64,000 nucleotides of DNA from Harmothoe impar (taxonomy: Eukaryota; Annelida; Polychaeta; Phyllodocida; Polynoidae): assembly GCA_947462335.1 (NCBI GenBank), contig OX381718.1:39586976-39650975 (forward strand), read 5' to 3'. Position 1 is the first letter of the stretch. Every line of letters begins with the position of its first letter. This document shows positions 11,660 to 23,185 of the stretch, in pieces. The notes under the pieces were generated by a model. That model ran no database searches. It was not told the DNA's origin and saw only the letters and a list, made by a program, of their open reading frames with translations. Made by a program: the position numbers and the translations under genes.

Positions 11660-14617
11660 TGTTAAAATGTGAAAAAAAATGGCAAGAAATAAGTGCTTTA
11701 TCTAATTGTAAAAAGGAAATCAAAGATCGGCCCTGTTTCGCTGAGGACGGTCCCTGAAGAGACACTAACATTCCTTCCTCAGCCTGAGGTATGGTACAGG
11801 TGTGTTTGGAAGGAAATTACAGTGGCCAGGTGAAGGGATGTGACACCGTGTGAGGGGGTTACGAGTTTCAGGAGGTGGTTAATTGTATCTGGTAAACCGA
11901 CTACATCTGTGGTAGACCTCAGTGGACTTGGTTTTGGCAGGGATATTCTGTTCTAGGAAGAATAAACAGTCCATGCCACCATGTAAAGGCACTGAATGTG
12001 GGCACTGGTTGTATTGTAATGCAATGAATATCATTATAGACTTGGACACCTAAATACGTTATCATACCAGGAACATTGAATTCACTGATATGGCCTTAAT
12101 ATGCCTAGCTATATTTTATGGTATAGTCAGTGTAATTTCATGGTTTTATTGTATAATGATGATTGTATAATAATTACTAAAATTGCAATCACATATGCAA
12201 ATCTTTACACTACTTCAGGTGAATCTGTTAAGGGAAATTTGTATTATTTCAGATACCTGTGATTAGAATTAGAAAAGGCTTACATGGAGTACTCCGGTAG
12301 AGGTGCAGACATTGTAGAAGGCACACATACATACACAGCAAGGTAAATATCTTCAGGACGGTTCCAGAAATGGCACACTTTGGACCGGAAGTGCTTAGAC
12401 AAGCAGGGGATGGTAGAGCCAGGAGCAGAGCATGATGGGAATGGAGGGAGGGGGGGGTAGATATATGTAAGGGGTGAAGAGTCTCCAGTCGTGACTGCAC
12501 GCTCCACTGACACGCTGTGTTGGGGGGGAGGGAAGGGGGTGTCACAGGGAACAATCATTTGGTGTCAGGGCAGTCCCAGAACTCTGTAGGAAAAAGGGGG
12601 CTCTAAACACCAAAGTATATATCTAAAATTATCACACCGCGAATCGCGATGGATCAAATTATCAAATTAGGAAAATAGTCTCTTTTTTAATGGGGCCTTT
12701 GAGGATAAACGCCCTGGCCCTTGGTGTCAGAGACCCAATACCACCAACATAATAAAATATCCACAAGGTTGTGGCGCCCACTCTCACAACTTACAAATAG
12801 CCTGTCCTTACAGGTGTGAAGATAGCTAGGACAGGGTGGGACTCTGGTATTGTTGGAGGTGTCTGGTGAGGGTATATACCTCCTGTCCAAAGACCAAGTA
12901 AGGGTTGGCCAACACTAACAGGTGTATGCAGACATAGGCCTACATACAGGGGTATATAGAGCCAAGCATACTTAGATGTGTTTCAGGTTATAAACATGGT
13001 CTAAAGAATATAGGGTATGCAGTTTTTCTGGGATTTTGTTTTGAGTTTTTTTTTGAATAGTTCTAATATAAAGGCCTCAATCGTACCTTGAAATTAGCTA
13101 ATGAATTGTGGTGATGACTCAATAACCATTAAATCAACCCTAAAATAGCAACAACAAAAATGCAAAAAGAAAATACCTTTTTTTTTTAAAGCAAAATTGG
13201 ATAAAGATGTCTAGGGTTAGGCCTGTTTGCCAGGTAGGATCGTATGACATGAAACACCTTTCTTCCGGCCTATAGGGTACATAGTCATGTCGGCAGGTGG
13301 GCAGTGGACCCTTTGATGCACCATGAAGGAATCTGTGAGATAAGGTAAATAAGGATACAGGACCTGCCTTGTCCCTTTACTTGCAGACTATCTTGTTATC
13401 GTTTGTCCTGGCTCTGAATAAACACGTGCATTGTATCCATGTCTTAGGAGTGAATAAACACACATACAACCAGGCCTTTTTTAATTTTAATTTGTAAAGG
13501 TGTATTTGTTACAAAAATTGATTTTCAAAATACAACATAATTTAAAGGATCTTATGATATGTCATCGTTTTAGGGAGTGAACAAACACACATATTGTACC
13601 CATGTATTAAGGAGGTGAATAAACACATATATATATATATATGAGTTGACCTTAGTGCACGCTGCGATAATGGCCTTTTTTCGAAAACCGTGTCACATAT
13701 ATTGGGTCCATGTCTTTAGGCATGAATCACATAATGTTGCCTTAATAGAAGTGTTTCCTCTCTACTCATAAAGACTGCAGGTGTCATCTAACATAAGCCT
13801 TACCAGCAGATTAGGTATGCCAATGGTACTTACATAACCAATACGTTTTGTGTAACGCATAGTGTACACTTGTAGAAACCATATGAAAGTAAACGCAGCT
13901 GATTTTGTAGGACATGTCGGAGTAAGAAATATCAAGTTAATGTGATTACGGATAGAAGTCTACTGATAGATACAACTTCTATATGTGTATAATCATGATG
14001 CATTCCTACATATAAACATTTAAGGTCTAGTAGGCTCTAAGATGCCTTAGGGACTAACATACCCTCTGGCATTATAAAAGTTTTCTGAGACTGCATTCAG
14101 AGCTATAATGCCCTGTCCATACCCAGGACTGCATCCACTATAAAGGTATAGGGGCCATGCCTGTAAGGAGTCCTTGGGGTGTAGGTCATATGGTGGTTCT
14201 TTTCTGTAGGTTTCTCTGTAAGGAAATGAACAGGAAGAAATAGTTTCTCAAGTTATTCAAAAAGTAGTAAAGAGAGTGCAAGTTGCTTCCCCCCAACCCC
14301 CTGATGAACACCTGAAGAACACAGTCAGTAGGGGGCCCAATACATACTGGGTCTGTTTTAATGCTCTCCTCTCCACCTTTATTTGGTGAGACTGAGAGGG
14401 TGGGCTAACAAAATTACAGAGCAATGATCCTCGTAGGTGGCAAGGGGAGTGGGGTGCACAATCTAATGTATACAATGGTCTATCCTGAGGCGATGGGGGG
14501 TCTAAAAAGTTGTCGCATCATCCCTGGTCAAATTGAATAACACATACGCAGTGCTGTCTATGTATTTGTGGTGTGCAGAAGACATTCGGTGCATCTGTTA
14601 GTTATTGTTAGTTGAAC
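11660..14617. other. Non-coding stretch
   Basis: No credible exon. It holds one further ETS-like word (12384), a G-run at about 12450-12458, and an (AT)n run at about 13627-13641 inside a region with repeated AATAAACACA words (13420-13640). Confidence 0.5.
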
Positions 14618-14865
14618 TTAGTCCGTTAAGGGTTGCATAGTGCTTTAATGCAGTATGCCTTTTGAAGTTTGTCGTCATGATGCATCAATGCACTTCTAGC
14701 GAGTAACTCACCAGGGCGGCATTCACGCATCATGCCGACCCTATACAGGGTTGAAAACACTCCCGAAGGTTCAGCGTGATGCATTAATGCAGCTCTTTGG
14801 GCTGCATTGGTGCATCATGACGACAAATGTGATCGTTTAGTGACATGCCGTCCTTAAAGGGTTAA
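14618..14865 (-). mobile_element. Double-hairpin TTAA MITE, copy 8 (A left / B right mosaic)
   Basis: The left half is A type (GTTAAGGGTTGCATAGTGCT). The right half is B type (ATTGGTGCATCATGACGAC, TTTAGTGACATGCCGTCC). Reversed spacer GGTTGAAAACACTCCCGAAG. A clear case of mixed halves in one element. Confidence 0.92.
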
Positions 14866-17300
14866 GGGGTTAGAATCCCAGGCTGTTTTTGTGGATTTAT
14901 CTTCATTTTATGAGGGTAAGGAGTACATTGTATCGGAGGTGTGGTAGTGAACTCTATAATATACCTTGTATTTTATTATGGGATACGGGTGAATGCTTCC
15001 AGCACCCATTGGTTTTATACATCCTTTCTACAGTTACCTGTTAAAATACACACTATAATTTAGATTGCGCTGTATATTGATTCAGAAGACCTCACGTACG
15101 TAACTCTGATTTTAAACGATATGAATAAAACATTTCACAATATCGTGTTTTTCTATTATAAAGAAATCGACATTACTTATGCCATAAAACAGATACACAC
15201 AGCCGTATAAAACATTTAATTTCCCAATGCAAGTAAATATCTTCAATACATAGCACAGTATTGTGATATTTTTTAAGCAAACTACAAATGTATGTAGAAT
15301 ATACATGGTCAAAGAATACTAACGTAATGGAATCTGGGTAAGCCATAGCTAGACTATTAGCGGTATGCACTCAGGTGGCCTAAGGTCATCCAGTCTTTAT
15401 AGGATGACCAGATTTTCTGGTTTTAACTATGGATAGATTGGCCGCGCACAATGCGGCTGCTGTCTCTGAAATAATGTAGAGAATGTATGACAAAATGGCC
15501 CTTTTAGCTGATTTTAGCTGCTAGAAATGAGTACCAGCAACCAAAACAACATAGGAATGTAGATTATGGTGTAAGATACTGATTTAATGTTATTTCTATT
15601 GTGTGAACTGGGGTGGGGGGGGGGGGGGGTGAGACAGGCTCATACGAACTCCCTGGCATCGATGCACAACACCTTACCCTCGGCCAAAACGTAATGTTTC
15701 GCCACGAAAACGTACTTACATCAGGCTTGTACAGCAAGCGTTTACACAAATTTCAACAGATTCAAATGTTAATTTCAAACGAATATTATGAATAGAAGTA
15801 TCAGCTATTTAGGGGTACTGCTGTGTGTGCTAGGGATAGGAGAGCAGGGAAGTAGCATTGCTTTCCTCCCTTCTTCCACAAAAGAGCTCCAGTAGTTTGA
15901 GCCTTTATCCTAAGTCTTAGACTGAGCTAGGAGAGAGATGCTGACACTCTTTTTGAGCCAAATCTTCCCACCTCCAGGCGAACAGTGAAATCTCTCCAGG
16001 GGGTAGTGTCGGATAGCTGCACACAGTCACGTACAATGACTATGTCCTTATGATACCTGTGAATCTGGTGATACAATGTACCATGGATTGAGTTTGGATC
16101 CGTTTACACGCCTGATTTAGTTACTAATGATAATATCGTCTCATCTTTGTTCAATCCCGCCTCTACGATCTGGCATAGACAGTGGGTCTATGGAGGAGGT
16201 GTCTTGAGGATGCTCTACCGGTACTAGTGATTTGTGTTTAGGGGGAAAAGATGTTTCAAGTTTCATGGTTAGAAAATCTAGGGTAGGTAGGTCGGATCTT
16301 TTTTCTTTTCTTTTTATTTCACAAGTTTTTTTAATTTCACTTGGGCCTTAATAAAAAAATAAAAAAATTGACTCGCGAATTGTGCCACTCCACTCGCGGG
16401 CGGTCGACTCAAATTATGGTGCCAAATTGTCTTGAAATAGTATTCTTTTGCCTAATTGGATAACAATATCTAGTCTGGCTGGATAGGGTCGAGTAACATG
16501 AAACACACTTTATATTTTGGTCTTAATATATTTCAGGTTATTCCAGGATAATTGCCTGAAGGGTTATAAGGGATTCAAATTCTTTAGACCATACGTTTTA
16601 ACAGTTATACCATAATGTAGCCCCCAACCTCCCCCTTACATCCTAAGGGAGTGATCATTTCTCAACTACAGGGGATGGTTAAAAGAATACCGACCCCTTC
16701 TTGAGGGGGGTGTAAAATATCTTGCCCCTTTCTTAAGGAAAAAAACAACTCCTCCCCCCCCCCCCAAAAAAAAAAGAAAAAAAAGATAAAATCAAAAAAG
16801 ATGAAATGAATAAATTTAAAATCTCACCCTTCCCTGTTAATCATAATTGAAATTCCCTAACCCCACCTTGCTGACCTGGAGTGAATGTGATCCCATTGCA
16901 GGGGCCAGGCTATGGAGAAGCAGACGGAGGTACATAACGGTACAGGGCATGGCAGACTGCCTATACCGTAATGCTGCACAGGTCTGTCTGCATACCACTG
17001 GTCTATACATGGTAACACCTGTGTATAAAATATGTTAAATTATACATGTATAGTATAGTGGTATAGGGTAGATTCGCCTAGAGTCGACCTCGTACATTGA
17101 GTAGGATAGGCGGCTTGAGTTAGTATACAGTATTCAAGTATACACACCCCTCTTTTTCTAATATGATAATGTAAATACAGTACAGGGCAGGGCTCCTCCA
17201 GCAGACCGGCAAGACCCACGTGGTGTTACGTCACAACCTCCAGGGTCTGACTCCAACAGCTGGTGGTGGAGGCCCCAGGACGTGCTGAATGGCTGCAGCC
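14866..17300. other. Non-coding stretch
   Basis: No credible exon. G(15) at 15615-15629, a C/A-run near 16755-16790, and otherwise unremarkable AT-rich DNA. Confidence 0.5.
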
Positions 17301-17332
17301 TAAACCCCGTTAAGGGCTGCATAGAGCTTTAA

Positions 17333-17536
17333 CCCTTTAAGGACGGCATAATACCTTAATGCATCACACACTCGCCATTGCTACATTCAAGCATCATGCC
17401 AACCTTACGGGGTTGAGGCCCTCCCGAAGGGTAGGCATGATGCACCAATGTAGCACTGACGAGTTACTCCCCGGGCTGCATTGGTGCATCATGACGACAA
17501 GTGTCGTCTTTTAGCGACACATCTGTCCTTAAAGGG
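17333..17536 (-). mobile_element. Double-hairpin TTAA MITE, copy 9 (B), nested in another copy
   Basis: Begins CCCTTTAAGGACGGCATAAT and ends CTGTCCTTAAAGGG, with TTAA at 17329-17332 and 17537-17540. Removing the element plus one TTAA rejoins the host A copy as GCATAGAGCTTTAATGCATC, which fits the family consensus. TTAA is therefore the duplicated target. The right half is clear B type (TTTTAGCGACACATCTGTCC). Spacer reversed. Confidence 0.93.
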
Positions 17537-17546
17537 TTAATGCATC

Positions 17547-17644
17547 AAAGCCCCACATGTTGGTACCCCTACAGTAAAAGTCAGAGTAGAGCCGGGACAG
17601 GTTCTATTCTAAGCATTTTGCATATAGGCTGGATGGGGGTTTAA
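17547..17644. repeat. Second short dispersed element (TTAAACCC/GGGTTTAA ends), copy 1
   Basis: GTACCCCTACAGTAAAAGTC then GAGCCGGGACAGG and a right end ATAGGCTGGATGGGGGTTTA. The same order of words occurs at 45186-45278 and, in part, at 61665-61715 and 56716-56744. Confidence 0.7.
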
Positions 17645-18018
17645 CTGGGAATTTAAGCCGTTTATATCCAGCGCCCCATCATGTCGACCCCTTTCTGGCG
17701 ATCATCCTGCATGTATACCCACAGTGTCGTCATGATGCATGAATGCAGAGTAGACTCGCCAGGGCTGTATTCATGCATCATGACAACATAATGGCATGGC
17801 ACATTAAAAAGTTATACAACATTTGAATGTATGCATACAGTTATATAGAGTGATACCTCTGTCCTCATGTATCTATGGACAATTGACACAAAACCAAGGG
17901 GAAATGGTTGTGTGTGTGAGTTGTGTATGTGTGTGTGTTGGGGTAAGGTGTGTGGTGTAGGTGTGTCACAGGAAGGTATGTTAAATGGGTGCATGGCCTG
18001 AGGAGGGGGCTGAAGGGT

Positions 18019-18133
18019 GGGGGGGGGGGGGGGGGGGTAAGTCAGGTGAGTCCACATGTCCACCTGTGGATCCGGCTGATACAGGTGTGTTAAAGTGCTT
18101 GACACACCTTTTACCCCCCCCCCCCCCCCCCCC
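18019..18133. repeat. G(19) and C(20) tracts in inverted arrangement
   Basis: G runs at 18019-18037 and C at 18114-18133, about 76 bp apart, with partly matching flanks (GTAAGTCAGGTG against CACACCTTTTAC). The two can pair as a hairpin or each form quadruplex/i-motif. A CA repeat follows to 18146. Confidence 0.9.
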
Positions 18134-18819
18134 ACACACACACACATTCCGGGACTTGGTCCCACCTACACGTCTCAGACTGTCCCCTGTGACTTTGGGA
18201 GGGGTCATTTCTTAACAAGAATTAAGAGGAGCCGGTGCGAGTCGCCACCACCCCCACTCCTCCGAGAGGGGTTTAGAAGAAATGTCGCCCCTACCCTGTA
18301 AAAAAATACCTGGGCCAGCCATACTTTTTCGATCTGTATATATGGTTTTGTATGGTGTCCGGCAAATCCCGCCATCCATTTGTTGTTAAAAATGACTCTG
18401 CCTTTTTTGTAAGATAAAATAACTTTCTTTCCCAAACCACATCGACACCCAGTCCCTCTCAGTACTGCATGTCTCGTGTCTGTGTCTATATAACAATGTA
18501 GGGTTCTCCTTCCTGTTAGACGTCCTTTACACCTGTAGTCAACAAGCATGTAGTCCGTGCGTGTGGATCAAACCCCAACCAATGACTGCCTCGGAGTTAA
18601 AGATCTAGATCACCTCTAGATCGACATGTTTGCACTTATGTCACAGTATGCACACCCCCACCCCTATATATATACCTCACAGCCAATCACATACATGTGG
18701 AGGCATTGCACGACGCTCAACCCACAGATGACTGTCTAAAAGCCCCCCCCCCCCACCACACACACACACACCTCCCCTAACTCCCTATATGTACCGATCT
18801 TTTACTTCACCCCCACCCC

Positions 18820-19122
18820 TACTCTCGTTCCCAAATCCTTCCGAAGGAAGGCTCTGGGGACAGCCAAATGACCTTAAACTTGGGAATTTGCTGGGTCTGG
18901 GCAACCCCTGCTGATAGGCTTGAACCAGCGAACAGGAACAGGAAATGGAACCAGAATGTATGATGGTAGTTTTAGGTAGATCTACCATCAGCCTTTCTGG
19001 TTCCATTTCCTGTTCCTGTTCGCTGGTTCCAAGCTACCAGCAGGGGTTGCCCAGACCCAGCAAAATCCCTTCATTTGGCAGTTACCAGAGCCTTCCTTCG
19101 GAAGGATTTGGGAACGAGAGTA
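18820..19122. repeat. Long inverted repeat (about 140-bp arms) upstream of the HHIP-like gene
   Basis: The left arm opens TACTCTCGTTCCCAAATCC at 18820 and the right arm closes with its reverse complement at 19122. Matching blocks along the arms include CCTTCCGAAGGAAGG, TGCTGGGTCTGGGCAACCCC, AACCAGCGAACAGGAACAGG and GATGGTAG. The loop is about 12 nt near 18970-18981. A few indels break the arms (for example near 18861-18890 against 19070-19080). It would form a strong foldback in DNA or RNA and may be a foldback/MITE-type insertion in the proximal promoter. Confidence 0.9.
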
Positions 19123-19877
19123 CCCCACCCCCAGCACCGCCCCCCCCTCCCCCCCCCCCACACCCCAGGTAGTACTAGAAGCAGTCCCAGGCCGGTGTGG
19201 GGCTCACTCTGTCGGCAGGTACGACTGCAGGTGGGAGAGAGGAGGTAGAGAGCTAGAGAGGCGGTGTGTGAGAGACAGACAGAGAGAGGTGCAAAGCCGG
19301 TCGATCAACAACCACCCACCGGCGTGTGACGACCCCCCTCCCTCCCCCACCCCTTACACCCTACTACCCACTATACGGGGCCTACCCACCACCAGAGGTG
19401 TACTTGCCGGCGAGGAGTACAAGAGGAGAGTCGGCTGACTACCTACCTGTGAGGCCTCTACCACTGAGGGACTGGACCACAGAGGGTACCAAGCTGTAGG
19501 AGGAGTTCAACATTGCCTCCTGTGGGACCTGTAGGACTACCACCACGTTGCAGCCCACATACCGGCAGGTACCACCTTCTGGAGGCGCCCTGGAGGAGCC
19601 GGCCCCTCCCACTATCACAGTAGTTGTATAGGCAGGTAGCACCACCCCAGGACCCAGGAGTCTGGTAGTAGTGCACCATAGGAGGAGGGTAACAGGTAGG
19701 GTCAGGTGTATTCACACACCTGTATAGCAGGATCATCCAGGACCCTGTGGCTGTTCTAGTAGTACCCTGCAGTACTGACCACCTTGTAGGTAGCCTGTAG
19801 TAGGGGTCAGTCCCTCCTCGTGCAGCGTTCTGTGCTGCTACAAGGTATACCTGTGGTACGCCTTCACACTGACCACC
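19123..19877 (+). promoter_or_regulatory. Probable promoter and 5' untranslated region of the HHIP-like gene
   Basis: This GC-richer stretch lies between the 18820-19122 inverted repeat and the start codon. It has a C-tract at 19141-19159, a GA-rich run (about 19225-19290) and a GLI-like 9-mer AACCACCCA at 19310-19318, one base from the GACCACCCA consensus. No TATA box was seen near the start; a TATATATATA run (18665-18674) and a CCAAT (18683-18687) lie about 1.2 kb upstream. The transcription start cannot be placed by eye. Confidence 0.45.
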
Positions 19878-20852
19878 ATGGAGTTACCAAAAGTTATCTG
19901 CTGGCGGCTTTTCGCCCTCGTCACGCTAACAGCCCTTGGCGTCGTGAGTCAGGACGCCGCCTACCCGCGCTGTCTCGACGGCCAGCCGCCTTTCAAACCG
20001 GATGGGAACATCAACTTCTGTACCGACTTCCGGGAGGTGTCCTGCTGCACGGCCAGCGACGATGCCGACATCCGGCGGAACTACGACGCCGCAGTGCGCG
20101 CGCTGGGCGGCGCGGCCGGTTCCGGTTGTGAATCCGAGCTAAAGCGGATGATGTGCGCGCGGTGTTTCCCGTACGCCGGACAGCTCTTCCGGGCGCTCAC
20201 CCAAGGACAGAATCCACAGGAAGTGCCCGGCCTCTGTACGGACTACTGCTCGACCATCTACAGGTGTCGCGCCATTATCGGCCAGCTCGCTGTCGCTCAG
20301 TCGGTGAAGGATGCCGCTCAGTATGAGCAGTACTTCTGTGACCTGTACCGACACACGGACCAAAACTACTGCTTCCCCAACGCCCTCACCAACCGGAACT
20401 TACTCAACGCCGCGCGCGAAGCCCAGGAGGACGACGACCAGTGTTACTGCCTGGCCGAGGTCAAGCGGAACCTGCGCGCCCCCGTCTCCGTCACAACCGT
20501 CCCTGGAAGTACCGACAACGTTATCTACGTCACGGAGCAATTGGGACTCATCCGCGCCTTCGACGCCGGAACCGGAAACGCCCCGACCGGAAGTAGCGGA
20601 GACGTGTTCCTGGATCTCACTAGCCGCGTGTCTGTGCCCCGTGATACTTACAACTCCAGGAAGGGCGTCCTCGGGATGGCGTTCCACCCCAGTGGAGGAC
20701 GTGTGTACGTCCTGTATACGGCGGAAGGAGATAGAGGCAGCGTCCGGGTCAAACTGTCTGAGTTCACGTACTCCGGCTACCGCGCGGACGCACAGTCAGA
20801 GCGCGTCGTCCTAGAGGTCACCCAGGCCAACCCGACCAGGAACGGCGGCGGG
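19878..20852 (+). CDS. HHIPL: HHIP-like secreted protein, coding exon 1 (N-terminal 325 residues)
   Basis: This exon encodes the N-terminal part of a Hedgehog-interacting-protein-like protein. Seen: the start codon sits in a strong Kozak context (ACCATGG); residues 8-24 are hydrophobic and look like a signal peptide. Residues 32-191 are cysteine-rich (C32, C48, C56-C57, paired CxxC near the middle, CTDYC, CYC at 189-191), matching the folate-receptor-like domain of HHIP/HHIPL1/HHIPL2. From about residue 199 (NLRAPVSV) the glucose/sorbosone-dehydrogenase-like beta-propeller begins, with VIYVTEQLGLIRAFD and GVLGMAFHP (263-271). The exon ends after an AAC-GGC-GGC-GGG codon run at a GTGAGT donor, phase 0; the open frame runs only five codons past it to a stop. 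Known: vertebrate HHIP binds Hedgehog ligands outside the cell; HHIPL functions are less clear. Which paralogue this is cannot be told without the C-terminus (EGF versus SRCR). The exon is far richer in G/C than its surroundings. Confidence 0.95.
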
Positions 20853-20873
20853 GTGAGTAGCATGAACTGACCA

Positions 20874-21098
20874 TTGTCCTTTTGTCATTATGATGCATTA
20901 ATGAAGCCCTGGTCAGTTAGGTCGTCAGGGCTGCAATGCACTCAGGCATCATGTCGGCACTTCAGTAGTGTATCAATTCCATAGCTTGGCATGATCCTTG
21001 AATAGCAGCGCTGGCGAGTACATCGCCACTGCTGCATGCATAATGACGATTGGGGGCATGCTGCATTAAAACACAAAATGCGGCCCTTAAAGGGTTGA
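20874..21098 (+). mobile_element. Double-hairpin TTAA MITE, copy 11, just inside intron 1
   Basis: The left terminal repeat is lost; the copy starts near TTGTCATTATGATGCATTA, about 20 nt past the exon 1 donor. Spacer AGTGTATCAATTCCATAGC, right hairpin and right end (GCGGCCCTTAAAGGGTTGA) are clear. Confidence 0.88.
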
Positions 21099-22798
21099 AG
21101 TTATAAAACATCAGGTAGTGTAGAAAAACAGGGGCTTGGAGATTCTACAATAATGTTTACACAAGTTATTCCCTCTGCATGAATGTCTGCATTTAAGTGA
21201 ATTAAATATGCTTAAAGGAATACTATAAGCATGCACATCTAATTCATCTAGATGCCATTAATAGCCACTTAAAGTGCCGTTATGGCCTTTCTATGACATT
21301 ACCATGACATTACTGAACTTAAAGCCAATAAAAGTGTTCCTTTGATGCATCTTAAATTGGCTCAAATGCAAACATCCATGCACCCTCATGCAGTGTCCCT
21401 GCACAACATATCTTCAGTAATGTACAGTAAAACCCACCCTTTTCACATTGTCATACAGCCATACAGACCTCCCACATTCCCAGCCCGACTTTGATCCACC
21501 AGGGATGAGCATCAGACGTTGACCTTTGGACGATAATTGAGAAGCTATCCAACCGCAAAGTGTGGAAATAGACAGGTCCCCAACGATATTTTTAGATATT
21601 AGATTACCCCTACCCCTCTTCCACACACCCACACACACCCCACAACAATGGGACCGGCTCTTTTGGCCAGGTAGCCTTTTCAGCGGCCCAGACACGGAGA
21701 TGCAAACAGTACTTAACCCACTGGGGCGATAATATGCCAACTCAACTTTGGGATCCAATGGCAGAAGCTGCTATAACTATTAAGTCATATATAGTATAAC
21801 ACAGGAGTATAGTACATGATCTATTTTGGATCTATCCACCTGTTTGAATGCTCACAATCTATCTGACATACCATAGTGGCTAGTATCAACGCCTGGGCGC
21901 TTAATGATTTCAACCAAGTTCTACCTCCGGTGCTTATACAAGACTGGCGCTTATTCAATGCTTAGTTTAGAGTACATATCAATTACAATACCTCTGCAAC
22001 CCCGGCGCCATTGCTAGACAGGCGCATATTTAAAAACCGGCGCTCATTCATGCTAATACGGTATACATTATATGCAGTGAGCAAATTCTATAAAAAAGAA
22101 AATATCAAAGAAATGTACATATTGTAATTGTTTGAAAAGTTTTATCGCTGACTTAATTGCTTCAATTAGAACTACCAGACCTCACTCACCAAACTGGCTC
22201 TGTCACTGTGCACCCCGGGTGACAGGTGGGCCATATAGTCCTGTCTGTCACCCCTAGGTCTATTTATACATGTCAAGGACACGACAGAGGAAATGTCATG
22301 CGTCATATCCGTATCAAGTGCACCCTTGTCCATCTGGTCCACCTTTTTAACTAATTTCATTGTATATAGTATTGTGGCAATACTCATGTGATATTACATT
22401 GTATTGTCACATGTAATACTATTTACCCTGTACTGTACATGATGGGCATAATATTATATCTGAGTGTTGTCTGTGGTAGAGGGCCAGGGTACCTTTAGAT
22501 ATTTGGAATGGTATAATCCTTAACGTCACCAATCGCAACCCTACTACTCCTCCACCAATGAAATTGAATTAAAATGTCACTGGATCGGTTCAAACAGTGC
22601 AACACAACCCCCCACCTCTCCCAATATGCATTGCCACCAGTGCACTTTTGCCTAATGTGTATATGTGGGGTTTAGGCTCCCCTATATGTAATGGTGGCCC
22701 TTCAGGGATTGTAACGTGGCTAGCTCAGTACACTCACTACAAGTCACATTCTAAGACCTTCCGTTACCTAAGGCTGTGTTTATCCTAAATCAAATACT

Positions 22799-22823
22799 GC
22801 CCAGTGAGCCGGGCTCACTGGGC
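22799..22823. repeat. Perfect 25-nt palindrome in intron 1
   Basis: GCCCAGTGAGCC and its exact reverse complement flank a single G. It is GC-rich in an AT-rich context. Confidence 0.9.
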
Positions 22824-23185
22824 GGAGCGCCATGAATGCCATGACCAACATTCTCAACACCAGTCTAGACTTAGTTAGGCCTGTAATCAACTTGGAACAA
22901 TTGACTCTGATCAGCTGATATTAAACTTTTATAAAGTTTTAATATTGACTCTTTATTCAAACATTTCAGAGGTTACCTATCGAAATTCCCTTTGGGTACT
23001 GCAATTGGTAAAGGGACCATTGAAATATCCGACGGTCACATTATAGAGAAGAATAGGGCCATCCGACCTATACCCTAGATTTTCAGACCATCTAACCTGA
23101 TATACACGTTTTATGGTGAAATTAATGAAGTTAATATAAATGTTCATAACCTCTAATAAATTATTTTCTTTTTCATCCTGCTCAG

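Larger units (their letters stand above)
17302..17819. mobile_element. Outer double-hairpin MITE (A) interrupted by a nested copy and a second element
   Basis: The A-type left end (GTTAAGGGCTGCATAGAGCT) runs to 17332, is broken by the nested copy 17333-17536, and resumes as TGCATCAAAGCCCC at 17541. A short TTTAA-ended element (17547-17644) follows. Then one complete A hairpin (17725-17795, CATGATGCATGAATGCAGAG and its mirror) and a worn right end (CACATTAAAAAGTTAT) appear. I infer these are pieces of one original element. Confidence 0.65.
20853..23185 (+). other. HHIPL: Intron 1 of the HHIP-like gene (2,333 nt)
   Basis: Bounded by GTGAGT and a TTTTTCATCCTGCTCAG acceptor; both flanking exons are in phase 0. 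It carries a degraded palindromic TTAA element beginning only about 20 nt past the donor and a perfect 12-bp-arm hairpin at 22799-22823. The rest (21099-23150) is AT-rich with no coding signal. Confidence 0.9.

Noticed and set aside
17812..18301. Overlapping Pro/Gly-rich frames on both strands
   Set aside because: Produced by the G(19) and C(20) homopolymers; no coding evidence.
20311..20814. 167-codon frame in another phase over HHIP-like exon 1, and antisense frames at 20139 and 20400
   Set aside because: Low-complexity shadows (Ser/Pro/Thr-rich) of the GC-rich real exon, which has a signal peptide, domain matches and correct splicing.
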